From positions 1 through 64,000 of the forward strand of contig CAAEBM010000025.1 in the NCBI GenBank assembly GCA_900754115.1: DNA of 64,000 bases. The letters run 5' to 3'. The position numbers and the translations under genes were made by a program. Positions 52,596-62,512 of this stretch are shown in pieces. The stretch comes from Bacilli bacterium. Its GTDB lineage: Bacteria; Bacillota_I; Bacilli_A; RFN20; CAG-631. The notes beneath the pieces were generated by a model. That model saw only the letters and a list, made by a program, of their open reading frames with translations. It was not told where the DNA came from and searched no databases. Positions within the stretch are counted from its first letter, which is position 1, and each line of letters begins with the position of its first letter.

Positions 52596-54995
52596 TTATA
52601 CCTTATGTATTTTCCAGATTTCATCGGCATATTCTTGAATCGTGCGGTCACTGCTGAAATAGCCGGATTTTGCAATATTGATTAAGCACATTTTTGCCCA
52701 ACGTAATTTATCTTGATATCGGATTTCAATTTCTTTTTGAGCACGTATATAATCATCAAAATCAATGAGTAAAAGATATTCATCGTTTTTATATAATAAT
52801 TCGTCGTATAATACTTTAAATTCATCTAATTTGACATGCCAAGTGCCATTAATTAAACTATCCACAACAGCTTTGATTTCTTTGTTTTCCATATAAGTTT
52901 TAAAAGCATTATATGAATTTGAAGCTTTAAACTCATCCACTTCAAAACTTTTTAATCCAAATAAGACGCAATTTTCTTCTCCTACTAATTGAGAAATTTC
53001 TACATTTGCACCATCTAATGTACCTAAAGTAATCGCGCCATTCATCATAAATTTCATATTTCCTGTGCCAGAAGCTTCCTTACCTGCTAATGAGATTTGT
53101 TCACTGACATCGGTTCCTGGAATAATAATTTCGGCAGAAGAAACGTCATAATTTTCTAAAAAGATAACTTTTAAATATTTGTTAACTCGAGGGTCATAAT
53201 TGATTTTTTCTGCCATACAATTGATGAGCTCAATCACTTTTTTAGCAAAATAATAGGAAGGTGCAGCTTTTGCTCCAAAAATAAAAGTTCTTGGGAAAAA
53301 AGTATTTTCAGGGTTGGCCAATAAATTTTGGTATAAATAAATGATATGTAAACAATTTAATAATTGCCTTTTATAAGCATGTAACCGTTTTATTTGAGTG
53401 TCAAAAATTGAATAGGGATCGACATCAATATTGGTCTTTTCTTTAATAAATTGGGCTAAAATTTCTTTTCTTTTTTGTTTAACTTGTAAAAATTCTTCTA
53501 ATACTTCTTGTTTATCAATATGATTTAAAAGAGTTTCTAATGCTAAAGGGTTTTCAATAAATGGTTGATTGGTATAACGATTTAAAAATGTTGTAAGTTC
53601 AGGATTTGCATAAGCTAACCAGCGCCGATGTGTAACGCCATTCGTTTTATTATTAAATTTTGTCGGGTAAAGTGAATGAAAATCAGCCATTTCTTTTTCC
53701 ATTAAAATTTTTGTATGTAATGCGGCAACACCATTTACACTATAAGAACCAATTACTGCTAAATGAGCCATATAAACAAGGCCATCTTTAATAATTAACA
53801 TATTTTTTAATTTATCTTCAGCGACATTTAAGTTTCTAGCATAAATGATAAAACGACGATTAATTTCTTCAATAATCATATAAATTCTCGGTAAAAGCGT
53901 TTGAATATAATCAATAGGCCATTTTTCCAAAGCTTCGCTTAAAATCGTATGATTGGTATAACACATCATATTAGAGACGATATTCCAAGCCTCTTCCCAT
54001 TCTAAATAATATTCATCTAAAAGGATTCGCATCATTTCTGGAATGGCTAAAGCAGGGTGAGTATCGTTGAGTTGAAAAACATATTTTTCATGAATGTTAT
54101 GGATATTTTTATAACGGCGCATATGTGCTTTTATACAAGAATAAATTCCTGCGCTGACAAAAAAGTATTGCTGTTTTAAACGCAACATTTTTCCATGTTG
54201 TGTGGAATCATCTGGATAAAGCACTCTGGATATTTCTGTGGTTTCTCTTAAATAAGCATCAAAATCTTTATGTTTCGGTAAATTTTCAACGGCTGGTTCT
54301 GCTGACCATAATCGTAAAGTGGTTACTGTTGTTCCATTATAGCCAATCATGGGCATATCGTAGGGAACCGCTTTGACATATTCACAATTTTCAGTATAAA
54401 AAACCGTGCGTGACTCATTTAATTGTCTAGCAACGACGTGTCCAAAAAATTTGACATTAACCGCATGTTTTGGTTTTCTAATTTCCCAAACATTTCCTAA
54501 ATTCAACCATTGATCAGGAATTTCAATTTGTTTGTTATTTTCAATTTTTTGCCGAAAAAAACCAAATTGATATCGAATACAGTTGCCATGCCCTGGCAAG
54601 TTTAAAGAAGTTAAGGAATCCATAAAACAAGCGGCAAGACGGCCAAGGCCTCCATTTCCAAGCCCTGCATCGGGTTCTAATTGGATAAGGTCTTGAATAT
54701 CGATATCAAAATCTTTTAAACCTTCTTTTGCAATATCATAAATATGTAAATTTTGAAGATTGTTGTACATCATTTTTCCTAATAAAAATTCCATTGAAAA
54801 ATAAACCATTTGTCGGCTTTGAGATTGTGCTACTTTTTCTTTTGTTGCTTTCCAATTGAATGAAGCATAATCGCGTACCATTGTTCCTAAAATATCAAAA
54901 CGTTCGGTAATATGAGATTCTTGAACAGAACGTCCATATTTTTCAATGATTCTAGTTTCAAAAGCTTTTTTAAAACTTTCTTTATTTTCAAACAT
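52596..54995 (-). CDS. glgP: Glycogen/starch phosphorylase
   Basis: 799 residues from the ATG at 54995 with AAGGAGG upstream; a longer frame to 55058 is rejected. It releases glucose 1-phosphate from alpha-glucans. Family features: QLEPDAGLGNGGLGRLAACFMDSLTS near the N-terminus, HTILSEALEKWPI, and EASGTGNMKFMMNGAITLGTLDGANVEI with the pyridoxal-phosphate lysine. Full length. Lies 69 nt after glgB. Confidence 0.97.
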   Translation of the reverse strand: MFENKESFKKAFETRIIEKYGRSVQESHITERFDILGTMVRDYASFNWKATKEKVAQSQSRQMVYFSMEFLLGKMMYNNLQNLHIYDIAKEGLKDFDIDIQDLIQLEPDAGLGNGGLGRLAACFMDSLTSLNLPGHGNCIRYQFGFFRQKIENNKQIEIPDQWLNLGNVWEIRKPKHAVNVKFFGHVVARQLNESRTVFYTENCEYVKAVPYDMPMIGYNGTTVTTLRLWSAEPAVENLPKHKDFDAYLRETTEISRVLYPDDSTQHGKMLRLKQQYFFVSAGIYSCIKAHMRRYKNIHNIHEKYVFQLNDTHPALAIPEMMRILLDEYYLEWEEAWNIVSNMMCYTNHTILSEALEKWPIDYIQTLLPRIYMIIEEINRRFIIYARNLNVAEDKLKNMLIIKDGLVYMAHLAVIGSYSVNGVAALHTKILMEKEMADFHSLYPTKFNNKTNGVTHRRWLAYANPELTTFLNRYTNQPFIENPLALETLLNHIDKQEVLEEFLQVKQKRKEILAQFIKEKTNIDVDPYSIFDTQIKRLHAYKRQLLNCLHIIYLYQNLLANPENTFFPRTFIFGAKAAPSYYFAKKVIELINCMAEKINYDPRVNKYLKVIFLENYDVSSAEIIIPGTDVSEQISLAGKEASGTGNMKFMMNGAITLGTLDGANVEISQLVGEENCVLFGLKSFEVDEFKASNSYNAFKTYMENKEIKAVVDSLINGTWHVKLDEFKVLYDELLYKNDEYLLLIDFDDYIRAQKEIEIRYQDKLRWAKMCLINIAKSGYFSSDRTIQEYADEIWKIHKV

Positions 54996-55064
54996 GTACA
55001 CAACCTCCTTGTTGAAACAATACTTTATTATGATAACAAATCTAAAGATTTGTTGCAATAAAGT

Positions 55065-56888
55065 TTAAGGAATATATTTTAATATTAAAGCTCCAAATGA
55101 AGGGATTTTTATTTGAATGCTATTTTCTTTTCCATGCTCTGCAATTGACTCGATTAAAATTTTCCCCTCATTTATAAAATTATTCCCATGATAGCAAAAT
55201 TTATCACTATTTAATACTTCAATAAAAGATCCTTTTTTTTGATTGACGCCAAATCGATAACAAGGATATTGCATTGGAGCAAAATTTAAAACAATAATAA
55301 AGCATTGGTTTTGTTTTGTTCTTTGATAAATAAAAATATTTTGTTGTCGATTATCACACATTAACCATTGAAAGTGTTGAGGATGATATTCTTCAAAATA
55401 TAATACTTCTTCCGTTTGGTATAATTGACTTAAAGCCACAAAATATCGATGAAAACTGTCATGAATAGGATATTTTAAAATGTCAAAAGATAAAGCCTTA
55501 TTTTCGTTCCATTCATCAAATAAAGCGAGTTCATTTCCCATAAAATTTAGTTTTTTTCCGGGATGCGTAAACATATACGTATATAGTGTTTTTAATTGTT
55601 TAAATTTTTCTTCATAGGTTCCCCATATTTTATTGATAACTGTATTTTTCATATGGACGACTTCATCGTGTGATAAAGGCAACAAAAATTTTTCACTATA
55701 AAAATAATACATTGAAAATGTCATTTTTTGAATTGCATTTCCTCGATACAAAGGATCGACTTTTAAATAAGAAAAAGTGTCATTCATCCATCCTAAATCC
55801 CATTTATAGTCAAAACCTAACCCTCCTTCAAAAGTAGGAGCGGTGACTTTTTCAAAATCACTACTATCTTCTGCAATTAACATTACATTAGGAAAATTTT
55901 TAGACAGCAAGTAATTCATTTTCTTTATAAAATTTAACCCACTTTCATTAATTCCTAAATTTTTATTGCCTTGATAAAAAATAAGATTACTAATGGCATC
56001 AAAACGTATGCCATCTAAGTGAAAGTATTGAATTAAATAGGTAAGACTCGATAATACAAAACTCATCACTTCAGGTTTACTAAAATCAAAAAGATAGGTA
56101 TCCCAAGGGCTATGTCTTTTTTCTAACCAATAACTTTCATAAAGATGACTGCCATCAAAACGCCCTAAAGAAAAGGCATCTTTTACAAAATGTAAGACGA
56201 CATAATCTAAAATTACACCAATTTGATTTTGGTGCAATTGATCAATTAAATATTTTAATTGATCTGGATTTCCATATCGACTTGTGATGCTAAAAAAGCC
56301 ACTGCATTGATAACCCCAAGAACCATCAAAAGGATATTCCAATAAAGGCATAAACTCAACGTGTGTAAAATGATTCTTTTTTACATAATCAATGAGTTTA
56401 TCAGCAATTTCTTCATAACTATACCAAGTATTATCTTCTTTTTTCATCCAAGAACCTAAGTGTAATTCATAAATATTTAATGGTTGATTTTGATTTTTAG
56501 TTCTAGATTTCATCCATTTATAATCTTGAAAAACATATTGCTGAATATCAAATGTTTTACTAGCATTTTGAGGTCTTAATTCGCTAAAAAATGCGTAAGG
56601 ATCTGCTTTATCCACCCATAAGTTTTTAGACGTTAAAATGTGAAATTTATAAGTTTCATAATTTTTTTTGATTTCTGGAACATATAATTCAAAAAATCCA
56701 CGATGATTTATTTTCTTCATGCGATGATTTTTTCCATTCCAATGATTAAAATCACCGATTAATTCAATTTCTTTTGCTTTTGGAGCATAAACTCTAAAAA
56801 GATATCCATCAAGATGAGGATGAGCACCTAAATATTGAAAGGCATGCATTTCTTCTCCTAAAAAAAATTTTTGCATGATTTTTTTCAT
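55065..56888 (-). CDS. glgB: 1,4-alpha-glucan branching enzyme
   Basis: 607 residues from the second of two adjacent ATGs (56888; the first at 56891 is too near the GGGTGAT site; a third at 56876 cannot be excluded). CBM48 domain with IELIGDFNHWNG, GH13 catalytic blocks DYVVLHF, DGIRFDAISN (nucleophile), LIAEDSS (acid) and LPLSHDEVVH, then a C-terminal beta domain. It introduces alpha-1,6 branches. First gene of the operon glgB-glgP-pulA-SGNH. No glgA or glgC is in the window, so how the glucan is made is unknown. Confidence 0.95.
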   Translation of the reverse strand: MKKIMQKFFLGEEMHAFQYLGAHPHLDGYLFRVYAPKAKEIELIGDFNHWNGKNHRMKKINHRGFFELYVPEIKKNYETYKFHILTSKNLWVDKADPYAFFSELRPQNASKTFDIQQYVFQDYKWMKSRTKNQNQPLNIYELHLGSWMKKEDNTWYSYEEIADKLIDYVKKNHFTHVEFMPLLEYPFDGSWGYQCSGFFSITSRYGNPDQLKYLIDQLHQNQIGVILDYVVLHFVKDAFSLGRFDGSHLYESYWLEKRHSPWDTYLFDFSKPEVMSFVLSSLTYLIQYFHLDGIRFDAISNLIFYQGNKNLGINESGLNFIKKMNYLLSKNFPNVMLIAEDSSDFEKVTAPTFEGGLGFDYKWDLGWMNDTFSYLKVDPLYRGNAIQKMTFSMYYFYSEKFLLPLSHDEVVHMKNTVINKIWGTYEEKFKQLKTLYTYMFTHPGKKLNFMGNELALFDEWNENKALSFDILKYPIHDSFHRYFVALSQLYQTEEVLYFEEYHPQHFQWLMCDNRQQNIFIYQRTKQNQCFIIVLNFAPMQYPCYRFGVNQKKGSFIEVLNSDKFCYHGNNFINEGKILIESIAEHGKENSIQIKIPSFGALILKYIP

Positions 56889-57002
56889 CATATCACCCTT
56901 TTTTATTGTAACATTTTTAAAAAAAAATAAAAATTTAATTTTTTAATAGGCATGAATATTTTTTATTTTGCATATTTTTATTTGTGTAATCATAATAAAG
57001 GA

Positions 57003-57030
57003 TTGAAATTTGTCAAAAAAAGATTATAAT
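57003..57030 (+). promoter_or_regulatory. Promoter of the LtaS-like gene
   Basis: TTGAAA at 57003-57008, 16-nt spacer, TATAAT at 57025-57030. It lies within a possible longer reading frame (from 57010), which shows that the true start is further downstream. Confidence 0.75.
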
Positions 57031-57090
57031 AGAGGAGAAAATAAAAAAATATATTTATATTTTTTTAAAAAAAGAAAGAAGAAATTTGCT

Positions 57091-59022
57091 ATGAAAAAGA
57101 CAAAAATAATCTCTCCAGTAGTTTACTATGTTGCTTTTTTTATTTTGAATCTTTTTAATTCTTATACCTTGACGAGAGGTTCTTTTCATGCAAATTTAAG
57201 TGTTTATCAATCCACATGGGGGACATTTTTAGCAATCATTGGTGATTTTGGCATTTTATTGATGCTTTTTTGTGCAACATGTTTGATTTTTAAAAAGAAT
57301 CGAGGGAGATGTAATACTTTACTGGTGATTAGTATTGTCTTAACTGTAGTGATTTTATTTTTAACGGTTTTTTCCAATATGTTTTCACTATTTTTCTCCT
57401 TTTCTCAATTGACGAGTTTTCAAAATCCAGCACAAATGAGTTTAATTTTAGAATATGCAGGGTATATTTTTGCTATGTTTGGGCAAGGGAATATGTTAAT
57501 TCACATCATTCCTTTAGTTTTATTTATCATTTTGCGCTTTTTTATCAATACAAATGATGATAAAAAATATGCTAGAACATCACATAAAGTTTTATTTTTA
57601 GGAAATAGTTTTGCTTTCATGATGGTGCCTTTAATTTTGTTAAATGTAAATGCCAAAGGAACAATTCATGAAGTTTCAATGTCTGGTTTGTATGGAAGTA
57701 GTTTTGCTGGAACTTACAATTATTATTTATATTCGGCTAGTGAAGCAATCTTTAAAAAGCAAAGTCAAGATGCAACAGCAAAAGAAAGAGAAATTCTTAC
57801 TCAATTTTTAGAAGCTTATTTGGCTCAAAATGATCCAAATTTTAATGATAATGCTTATTATAATATAGCAAGTGGCAAGAATTTAGTCATCATACAATTA
57901 GAGGCTTTTAATAATTTTGCTTTAAATTTAACAGTTGATGGTGTGGAAATTACACCTAATCTTAATGCGCTAATCAAAGAATCTTACTACAATAATCGTT
58001 TTTATAGTACGGCTGGAATTGGCAATACTTCTGATTGTGAGTTTTCTATATTAACAGGGTTATATCCAAATGGAAACGATTTAGCTGTTTTTGATTTTAA
58101 TGGAAAAAATTATCCGAGCTTAGCCAAAGATTTTACAAATAAAGGATATGCTACCTTTTCGATTCATGGCAATGATGGAGCTTTTTACAATCGCGATGTA
58201 CAACACATTCAAACCTATGGATTTCAAAGGCATATTGACCGTGAAGAAATTATTCAAAGAAGAAAACAAAGAGATTTAGGGACAGAAATTTTTGGTGAGT
58301 GGATTTCTGATGAATGTCTTTTACAAGAATCTATCGCTATATTTGAAGAATATCAATCTCAAAACACTCCTTTTTTTGCCTATGATATTTTAGTGACTTC
58401 ACACACTCCTTTTATTAAAAATAAAAAAATTCAAAAATTGAATTTAGATGGAATCACTTCTTTATCTGAAAGTTGTTTGGATTATTACCATTATGTAGAT
58501 TATGCAATTGGCACTTTTTTTGAAGAATTAAAAACAAATCATACTGAGCTTTACAATAATACCGTATTTGTTCTTTTTGGTGATCACACTTCTTCAATTA
58601 TGAAAAATGATTTAGAAAGTATTTTAGATGAAAAAATAAATAGTGTGGAATATCGCTTAACCATGCAAAGTGTTCCTCTTATTATTCATTGTCCTAGTTT
58701 ATTTTCTGATTATCATAATCAACCTGATTCAACGGTTCGTGGCCAAGTAGATGTGTATCCCACATTATCCAATCTATTTGGTTTAGATTCAAAATATAAA
58801 ATTGGTGCAGATATTTTTTCAGATGATATCTCTTTAGTGTATAGTCCACGAACTTTAGATTTAATCTATAATGATTATGTTATTTTACCACCATCAAAAA
58901 AAGTTTATTATACTAAGGGAAATCAAAAACTTACTAAAAAGCAAATTGACTCCTATATTTCTTCGTTTTATCATTACAAATATTATAACGACATGTTGAT
59001 GAATAAAAACTATTTCAAATAA
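57091..59022 (+). CDS. LtaS-type phosphoglycerol transferase / sulfatase-family membrane enzyme
   Basis: 643 residues from the ATG at 57091. About five N-terminal membrane helices (about 10-30, 45-70, 75-105, 125-150, 165-190) precede an extracellular alkaline-phosphatase-superfamily domain. VIIQLEAFNN carries metal ligand Glu271, GIGNTSDCEF the nucleophile Thr313, and FGDHTSS the ligands Asp498-His499. This is the lipoteichoic-acid-synthase type. LtaS makes polyglycerolphosphate; relatives make other glycerophosphate or phosphoethanolamine modifications, so exact product is open. The ribosome binding site is weak (AAGAAG). Single gene. Confidence 0.9.
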   Translation: MKKTKIISPVVYYVAFFILNLFNSYTLTRGSFHANLSVYQSTWGTFLAIIGDFGILLMLFCATCLIFKKNRGRCNTLLVISIVLTVVILFLTVFSNMFSLFFSFSQLTSFQNPAQMSLILEYAGYIFAMFGQGNMLIHIIPLVLFIILRFFINTNDDKKYARTSHKVLFLGNSFAFMMVPLILLNVNAKGTIHEVSMSGLYGSSFAGTYNYYLYSASEAIFKKQSQDATAKEREILTQFLEAYLAQNDPNFNDNAYYNIASGKNLVIIQLEAFNNFALNLTVDGVEITPNLNALIKESYYNNRFYSTAGIGNTSDCEFSILTGLYPNGNDLAVFDFNGKNYPSLAKDFTNKGYATFSIHGNDGAFYNRDVQHIQTYGFQRHIDREEIIQRRKQRDLGTEIFGEWISDECLLQESIAIFEEYQSQNTPFFAYDILVTSHTPFIKNKKIQKLNLDGITSLSESCLDYYHYVDYAIGTFFEELKTNHTELYNNTVFVLFGDHTSSIMKNDLESILDEKINSVEYRLTMQSVPLIIHCPSLFSDYHNQPDSTVRGQVDVYPTLSNLFGLDSKYKIGADIFSDDISLVYSPRTLDLIYNDYVILPPSKKVYYTKGNQKLTKKQIDSYISSFYHYKYYNDMLMNKNYFK

Positions 59023-59261
59023 TAAAAAAAGACCTTGATTATTGCTGTTTCGTTAGGAATTTTTGCGGTAAGTGTGCCGTTCTTTTGAAAGTCAGACGTG
59101 GAGTGAAACCACGCCTTTTCTCTTGCCCTTATATTTCTTTTTATAAATTTTTGTCGAAGTTTAGCAAATCAATTGCTACGACAAAGCTATAAATTATTTC
59201 AATTGTGTGGGCGTAATGTCTGTCAATCTTTGTTTTCTCTCCTAAAATTGATTTTGAGACA

Positions 59262-59300
59262 CAAAAAAGTCGCTGACAAAAACTTACGTGTCACCGACTT
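59262..59300 (-). terminator. Terminator of the decayed minus-strand genes
   Basis: AAGTCG-c-TGACA (59267-59278) pairs with TGTCA-c-CGACTT (59289-59300), with a C/C mismatch, and T-run on the minus strand. Confidence 0.6.
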
Positions 59301-59371
59301 ATAAATAGGAATTAGGGCACAAGCTCATACCTTGTATTAAGTTGTTTGTTTTAATTTTCTTCTTCTTAATA

Positions 59372-59512
59372 TTAGGAATAGTCTATACCTTTCATAAAGA
59401 TTTCACGGTCATCTATCTTATCGATTAAGGCGTTTTCAATAAGTTCCATTAATCTTGCTCTAATCAACGTATTTGCAGTGGAGCTTTGCTTTAATACGGA
59501 TTTAAACTTCGA
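59372..59512 (-). pseudogene. Gene fragment with no start, 46 codons, unrecognised
   Basis: The frame reads from just after a TAG (59515-59513) to TAA at 59374-59372. The peptide contains LIRARLMELIENALIDKIDD and ends in KGIDYS. It has the look of the C-terminus of a real protein but no ATG with a ribosome binding site. The family was not recognised. It lies just downstream of the receiver-like fragment, in another frame, and just before the minus-strand terminator. Confidence 0.45.
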
Positions 59513-59654
59513 CTACTGAAAAAGGCTTTGTAATATAATCATCCGCCTCAAGACTCATCCCCATATACATAATTGCTCCTTTAATGAATTTATTTTCAGT
59601 GATTTCAAATTCATTATAGTGCAATAGGGTAAATTTGCCAACTCTTCTTATTGC
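59502..59654 (-). pseudogene. Response-regulator receiver fragment, 50 codons
   Basis: The open frame from 59654 to TAA at 59504-59502 ends with MSLEADDYITKPFSVVEV. EADDYITKPFS is the classical receiver-domain segment around the conserved Lys (GADDYITKPFS) of two-component regulators. The rest of the receiver and the output domain are missing, and a stop directly follows, so it is a broken remnant. The first half does not look like the preceding part of a receiver, so a rearrangement is possible. Confidence 0.6.
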
Positions 59655-59879
59655 CTAGTTTTATAGTAAGTTTTATATTTTTTCTTCGCTATGATTGACG
59701 GACTAAATGGCGACGTTCATAGAGTAAGTACGCATAAAATGGGTTTGAACTATTAAAGACCGAATATAAATAAAAGTCTTTATCAATCAAACCGACCATT
59801 TTCGTTTTAACCGAAATTCTAATAAACGTAAATTTTAAAAATCCCTAGGAAAAGAGCACTTTGGTGTTTTTTTAATTTT

Positions 59880-60989
59880 TTAATTGTCAAAAATGAATAA
59901 AGGAATCATCATTTCTTCTTTTAATAAACCAGCGTGATGGCCTTTAAAAGGATGAAAATTAGGTGTTGTGGCAAAGAAATATTTATCAATAGCAAAAGCA
60001 ATATAATCTCCTAAAATAGAATTTGCCTTTTTATGTTGAATCCCCACACCAAATATTTCTTTTTTCAAAACTTCTTTTTTACTTAATAAGACAAATTTGC
60101 CATCAAAATATTGATGAAATAAAGAAACAAATCGCTTATCATATCCCTTTTTAACGCTAAAAGAAGTACAGCGACTATCTAAAGATGGCAGACGAGTTAA
60201 ACAAGCCATGAGTTCGTAATAGGTATAAAGCAAAATGGGGGCAACATCTACTAAACCATGATCGGCACTGATAAAAGCGACCGTGTCTTTAGTCTTTTTA
60301 GCTATTTTTTCGCAAAATTTATTAATGTTTGTAAGATGTTTACGAATCATTTCGTCTTTTGTTCCATAATCGTGAATGTCATGATCTGGTTGATCCCAAT
60401 AGACATAGATGAATTTTTTTGTCTCTTCTTTACAAACTTTAATCAATCTTTTTTGCAACTGTTTTAAATTTTTACAACCATCTTTTCTAAAAGATGGCCA
60501 AAACTCAACGTATTTGACATCGGGATTTTGTTGTGTGATTTGTTTGCCCACACTGATATAAGGTAAATAAGTATTTCCACAATCAACACCAACATATTCT
60601 TTAGTTAAACTATCAACACTACTGAATATATCGACATTTTTATCGATTTCTTCCATGTATAAAGACCAGCCAAGCCAGCCTGATTCAATAGGAGTTAAAG
60701 CAGATAAATAAGAAGTAGTTGCAGCAGCTGTTGTACTTGGTATTACTGAATGTATCGTTGCATATTGGTGTTTTTTCAAAAAAGAATCGTCTTTTAAATG
60801 CAAATCTACAATGTTTTGTCCCATTCCATCAAAAACCATGACAATGACATTTTTGAAATCCTTTTTTAAAAAGATTTGATCAGCAATTGATAAAGTAGCA
60901 TGAGAAGGATTGACATGATAAAATTTTTGAATGGAACTCATCAAATTGACAATACATTGATCATAATTTTTGTATAAAAAAGCATCCAT
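59880..60989 (-). CDS. Alkaline-phosphatase-superfamily phosphodiesterase (NPP-like)
   Basis: 369 residues, no signal peptide or membrane helix, so cytosolic. VIVMVFDGMGQNIV carries the first metal Asp, IPSTTAAATTSYLSALTP the candidate nucleophile Thr, YVYWDQPDHDIHDYG and ISADHGLVD further metal ligands, and FKGHHAGLL the last His. This matches nucleotide pyrophosphatase/phosphodiesterase-like proteins. Start at 60989 overlaps the stop of the DUF4127 gene (TAATG), so the pair is translated together. Substrate unknown. Confidence 0.88.
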   Translation of the reverse strand: MDAFLYKNYDQCIVNLMSSIQKFYHVNPSHATLSIADQIFLKKDFKNVIVMVFDGMGQNIVDLHLKDDSFLKKHQYATIHSVIPSTTAAATTSYLSALTPIESGWLGWSLYMEEIDKNVDIFSSVDSLTKEYVGVDCGNTYLPYISVGKQITQQNPDVKYVEFWPSFRKDGCKNLKQLQKRLIKVCKEETKKFIYVYWDQPDHDIHDYGTKDEMIRKHLTNINKFCEKIAKKTKDTVAFISADHGLVDVAPILLYTYYELMACLTRLPSLDSRCTSFSVKKGYDKRFVSLFHQYFDGKFVLLSKKEVLKKEIFGVGIQHKKANSILGDYIAFAIDKYFFATTPNFHPFKGHHAGLLKEEMMIPLFIFDN

Positions 60990-62512
60990 TAAAAACTTTC
61001 TCCTTTCTTTTTGATTTTTAAGCCGATTTCATATGTACGAGACCAAGGCATATAAAGGTCTAAGATTTCATATTTATCTTTTAAATAAGGCATATGAATG
61101 GCAATTTGTTCATGTAATAATTTTTCTACTAATTTACTAAATTCGCCTCTTTGTTCTTTGACATCATAAATGGTATAGCCCATTTTTTCACAGTATTCTT
61201 CTCGCACAATTTTACGCACAAAAGTATCATATCCTGCATCTTCCACAAAGCGATGAATTAAAAAGTCTTCATGTTTTTGTGAGTCATGGGGCATTAAATA
61301 ATGCATTCCCATAGCTAAAGCCGTTCCTAAAGAATTACAAGGGATATTCCAACTCGCATAGCCAGCTAATTGAAAATACAATTTTTTTTGTTCGATAAAG
61401 GAAAGCAATTGAGGGTCACTTCCATTACAATATCCAACATCGCCAATCGTGACAGGGATTTTTAATTGATATATACAATTTTCGATAAAAGAGACAAATG
61501 CCTCTAGATTTCTTAAAGTGGAATATCCAGTTCCTTTCCACTTTCGATATTGTGTTGCAATCATTTCTTTTCCTGGAGCATTTATTGCAAAGACTAAATC
61601 CGCTTCTTGAATTGTAGAAGCAACAATTCCTCCAGCAGCAATGATTTGATAACGAGCGCTGATATCTAAGGCGCGATCTTCTGCACAAGGAATAATGGTT
61701 TTACAAAGTGGGGATGGATAATAAAGATAAACAACAGGCTTTTTTTGATGTAAAGTATTAAAAACTCTTGCAAATAAAGTGTTTCCTACTTCATCTGCTC
61801 CAGGATAGGTTAAAATTTTGTCTTGCAGTTGATAAGCTCTCACTTTATTTTTAATTTGTAATTGGTCTAAAGCGGTATAACCATAAGGAGCACTATCATC
61901 TTGAGGAATGATTAAAAAATCAATGATATTTTCATAAACTAAATCCACACAAGCTAAATTAATTTTACAATTAATTTGTCTTCTATTTTCATAATCATCG
62001 ATATATTCTTGAGGAATTGAAATCGTTGATAATTGATTGATTTCTTCTTGAGTAGCTAAATTTAATTCTATGCGATGTTGTATATATTTACGATTAAATA
62101 AATCAAGTCCATGATGAAGATAATAATCTGGTTCTTCATCATCGTCATTGTAACGAGGACAGCGCATCACTAAATTAAACGCATAAATTTTAAAATTAGG
62201 GTTTTCCTTTTTGATTTGTCTTAAAATATTTAAACGTTGTACAACGGTTTCATAATCAAAAAAATGAAGACGAGATGGAACAATTCCACCATATAACAAG
62301 GTGTCAATGGATAAAACAATGCCATCTGCGTTTTTAGCTTCTTGAAGTAAAAAATCATTAATTTTTTGAATATTTCCAGGCTTTTTTTTCAATCCCATGT
62401 ACTCAAAAGGGACTCGAATAATATTTAAAAAAGAGTCGTTAAAAATTTCATAAGCAAAATCATAATTGCAAGGTCTTTCATCTAAAGGAATATACAAGTA
62501 ACGATAAGCCAT
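60989..62512 (-). CDS. DUF4127 family protein
   Basis: 507 residues from the ATG at 62512 (GGGAGGG upstream; longer frame rejected). YLYIPLDERPCNYDFAYEI at the very start is the DUF4127 signature. Further conserved blocks: LSIDTLLYGGIVPSRLHF, FIIPQDDSAPYGYTALDQ, YPGADEVGNTLFARVF, VGYCNGSDPQLL and ASWNIPCNSLGTALAMG. The function of the family is not established. It is coupled by one-base overlap to the phosphodiesterase gene. Cytosolic; typical length. Divergent from the GH13 gene at 62620. Confidence 0.9.
   Translation of the reverse strand: MAYRYLYIPLDERPCNYDFAYEIFNDSFLNIIRVPFEYMGLKKKPGNIQKINDFLLQEAKNADGIVLSIDTLLYGGIVPSRLHFFDYETVVQRLNILRQIKKENPNFKIYAFNLVMRCPRYNDDDEEPDYYLHHGLDLFNRKYIQHRIELNLATQEEINQLSTISIPQEYIDDYENRRQINCKINLACVDLVYENIIDFLIIPQDDSAPYGYTALDQLQIKNKVRAYQLQDKILTYPGADEVGNTLFARVFNTLHQKKPVVYLYYPSPLCKTIIPCAEDRALDISARYQIIAAGGIVASTIQEADLVFAINAPGKEMIATQYRKWKGTGYSTLRNLEAFVSFIENCIYQLKIPVTIGDVGYCNGSDPQLLSFIEQKKLYFQLAGYASWNIPCNSLGTALAMGMHYLMPHDSQKHEDFLIHRFVEDAGYDTFVRKIVREEYCEKMGYTIYDVKEQRGEFSKLVEKLLHEQIAIHMPYLKDKYEILDLYMPWSRTYEIGLKIKKKGESF

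Larger units (their letters stand above)
59023..59879. other. Gene-free stretch of decayed DNA, mobile-element remnant likely
   Basis: No intact gene. It holds short, stop-broken protein fragments on the minus strand, two hairpins (59096-59114 and 59267-59300) and sequence that is less A-rich than its surroundings. Six-frame reading gives fragments of a response-regulator-like receiver and of another unrecognised protein, both in minus orientation. This looks like the scar of an integrated element (ICE-like) that has been largely lost. No attachment-site repeats could be defined by eye. Confidence 0.55.
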
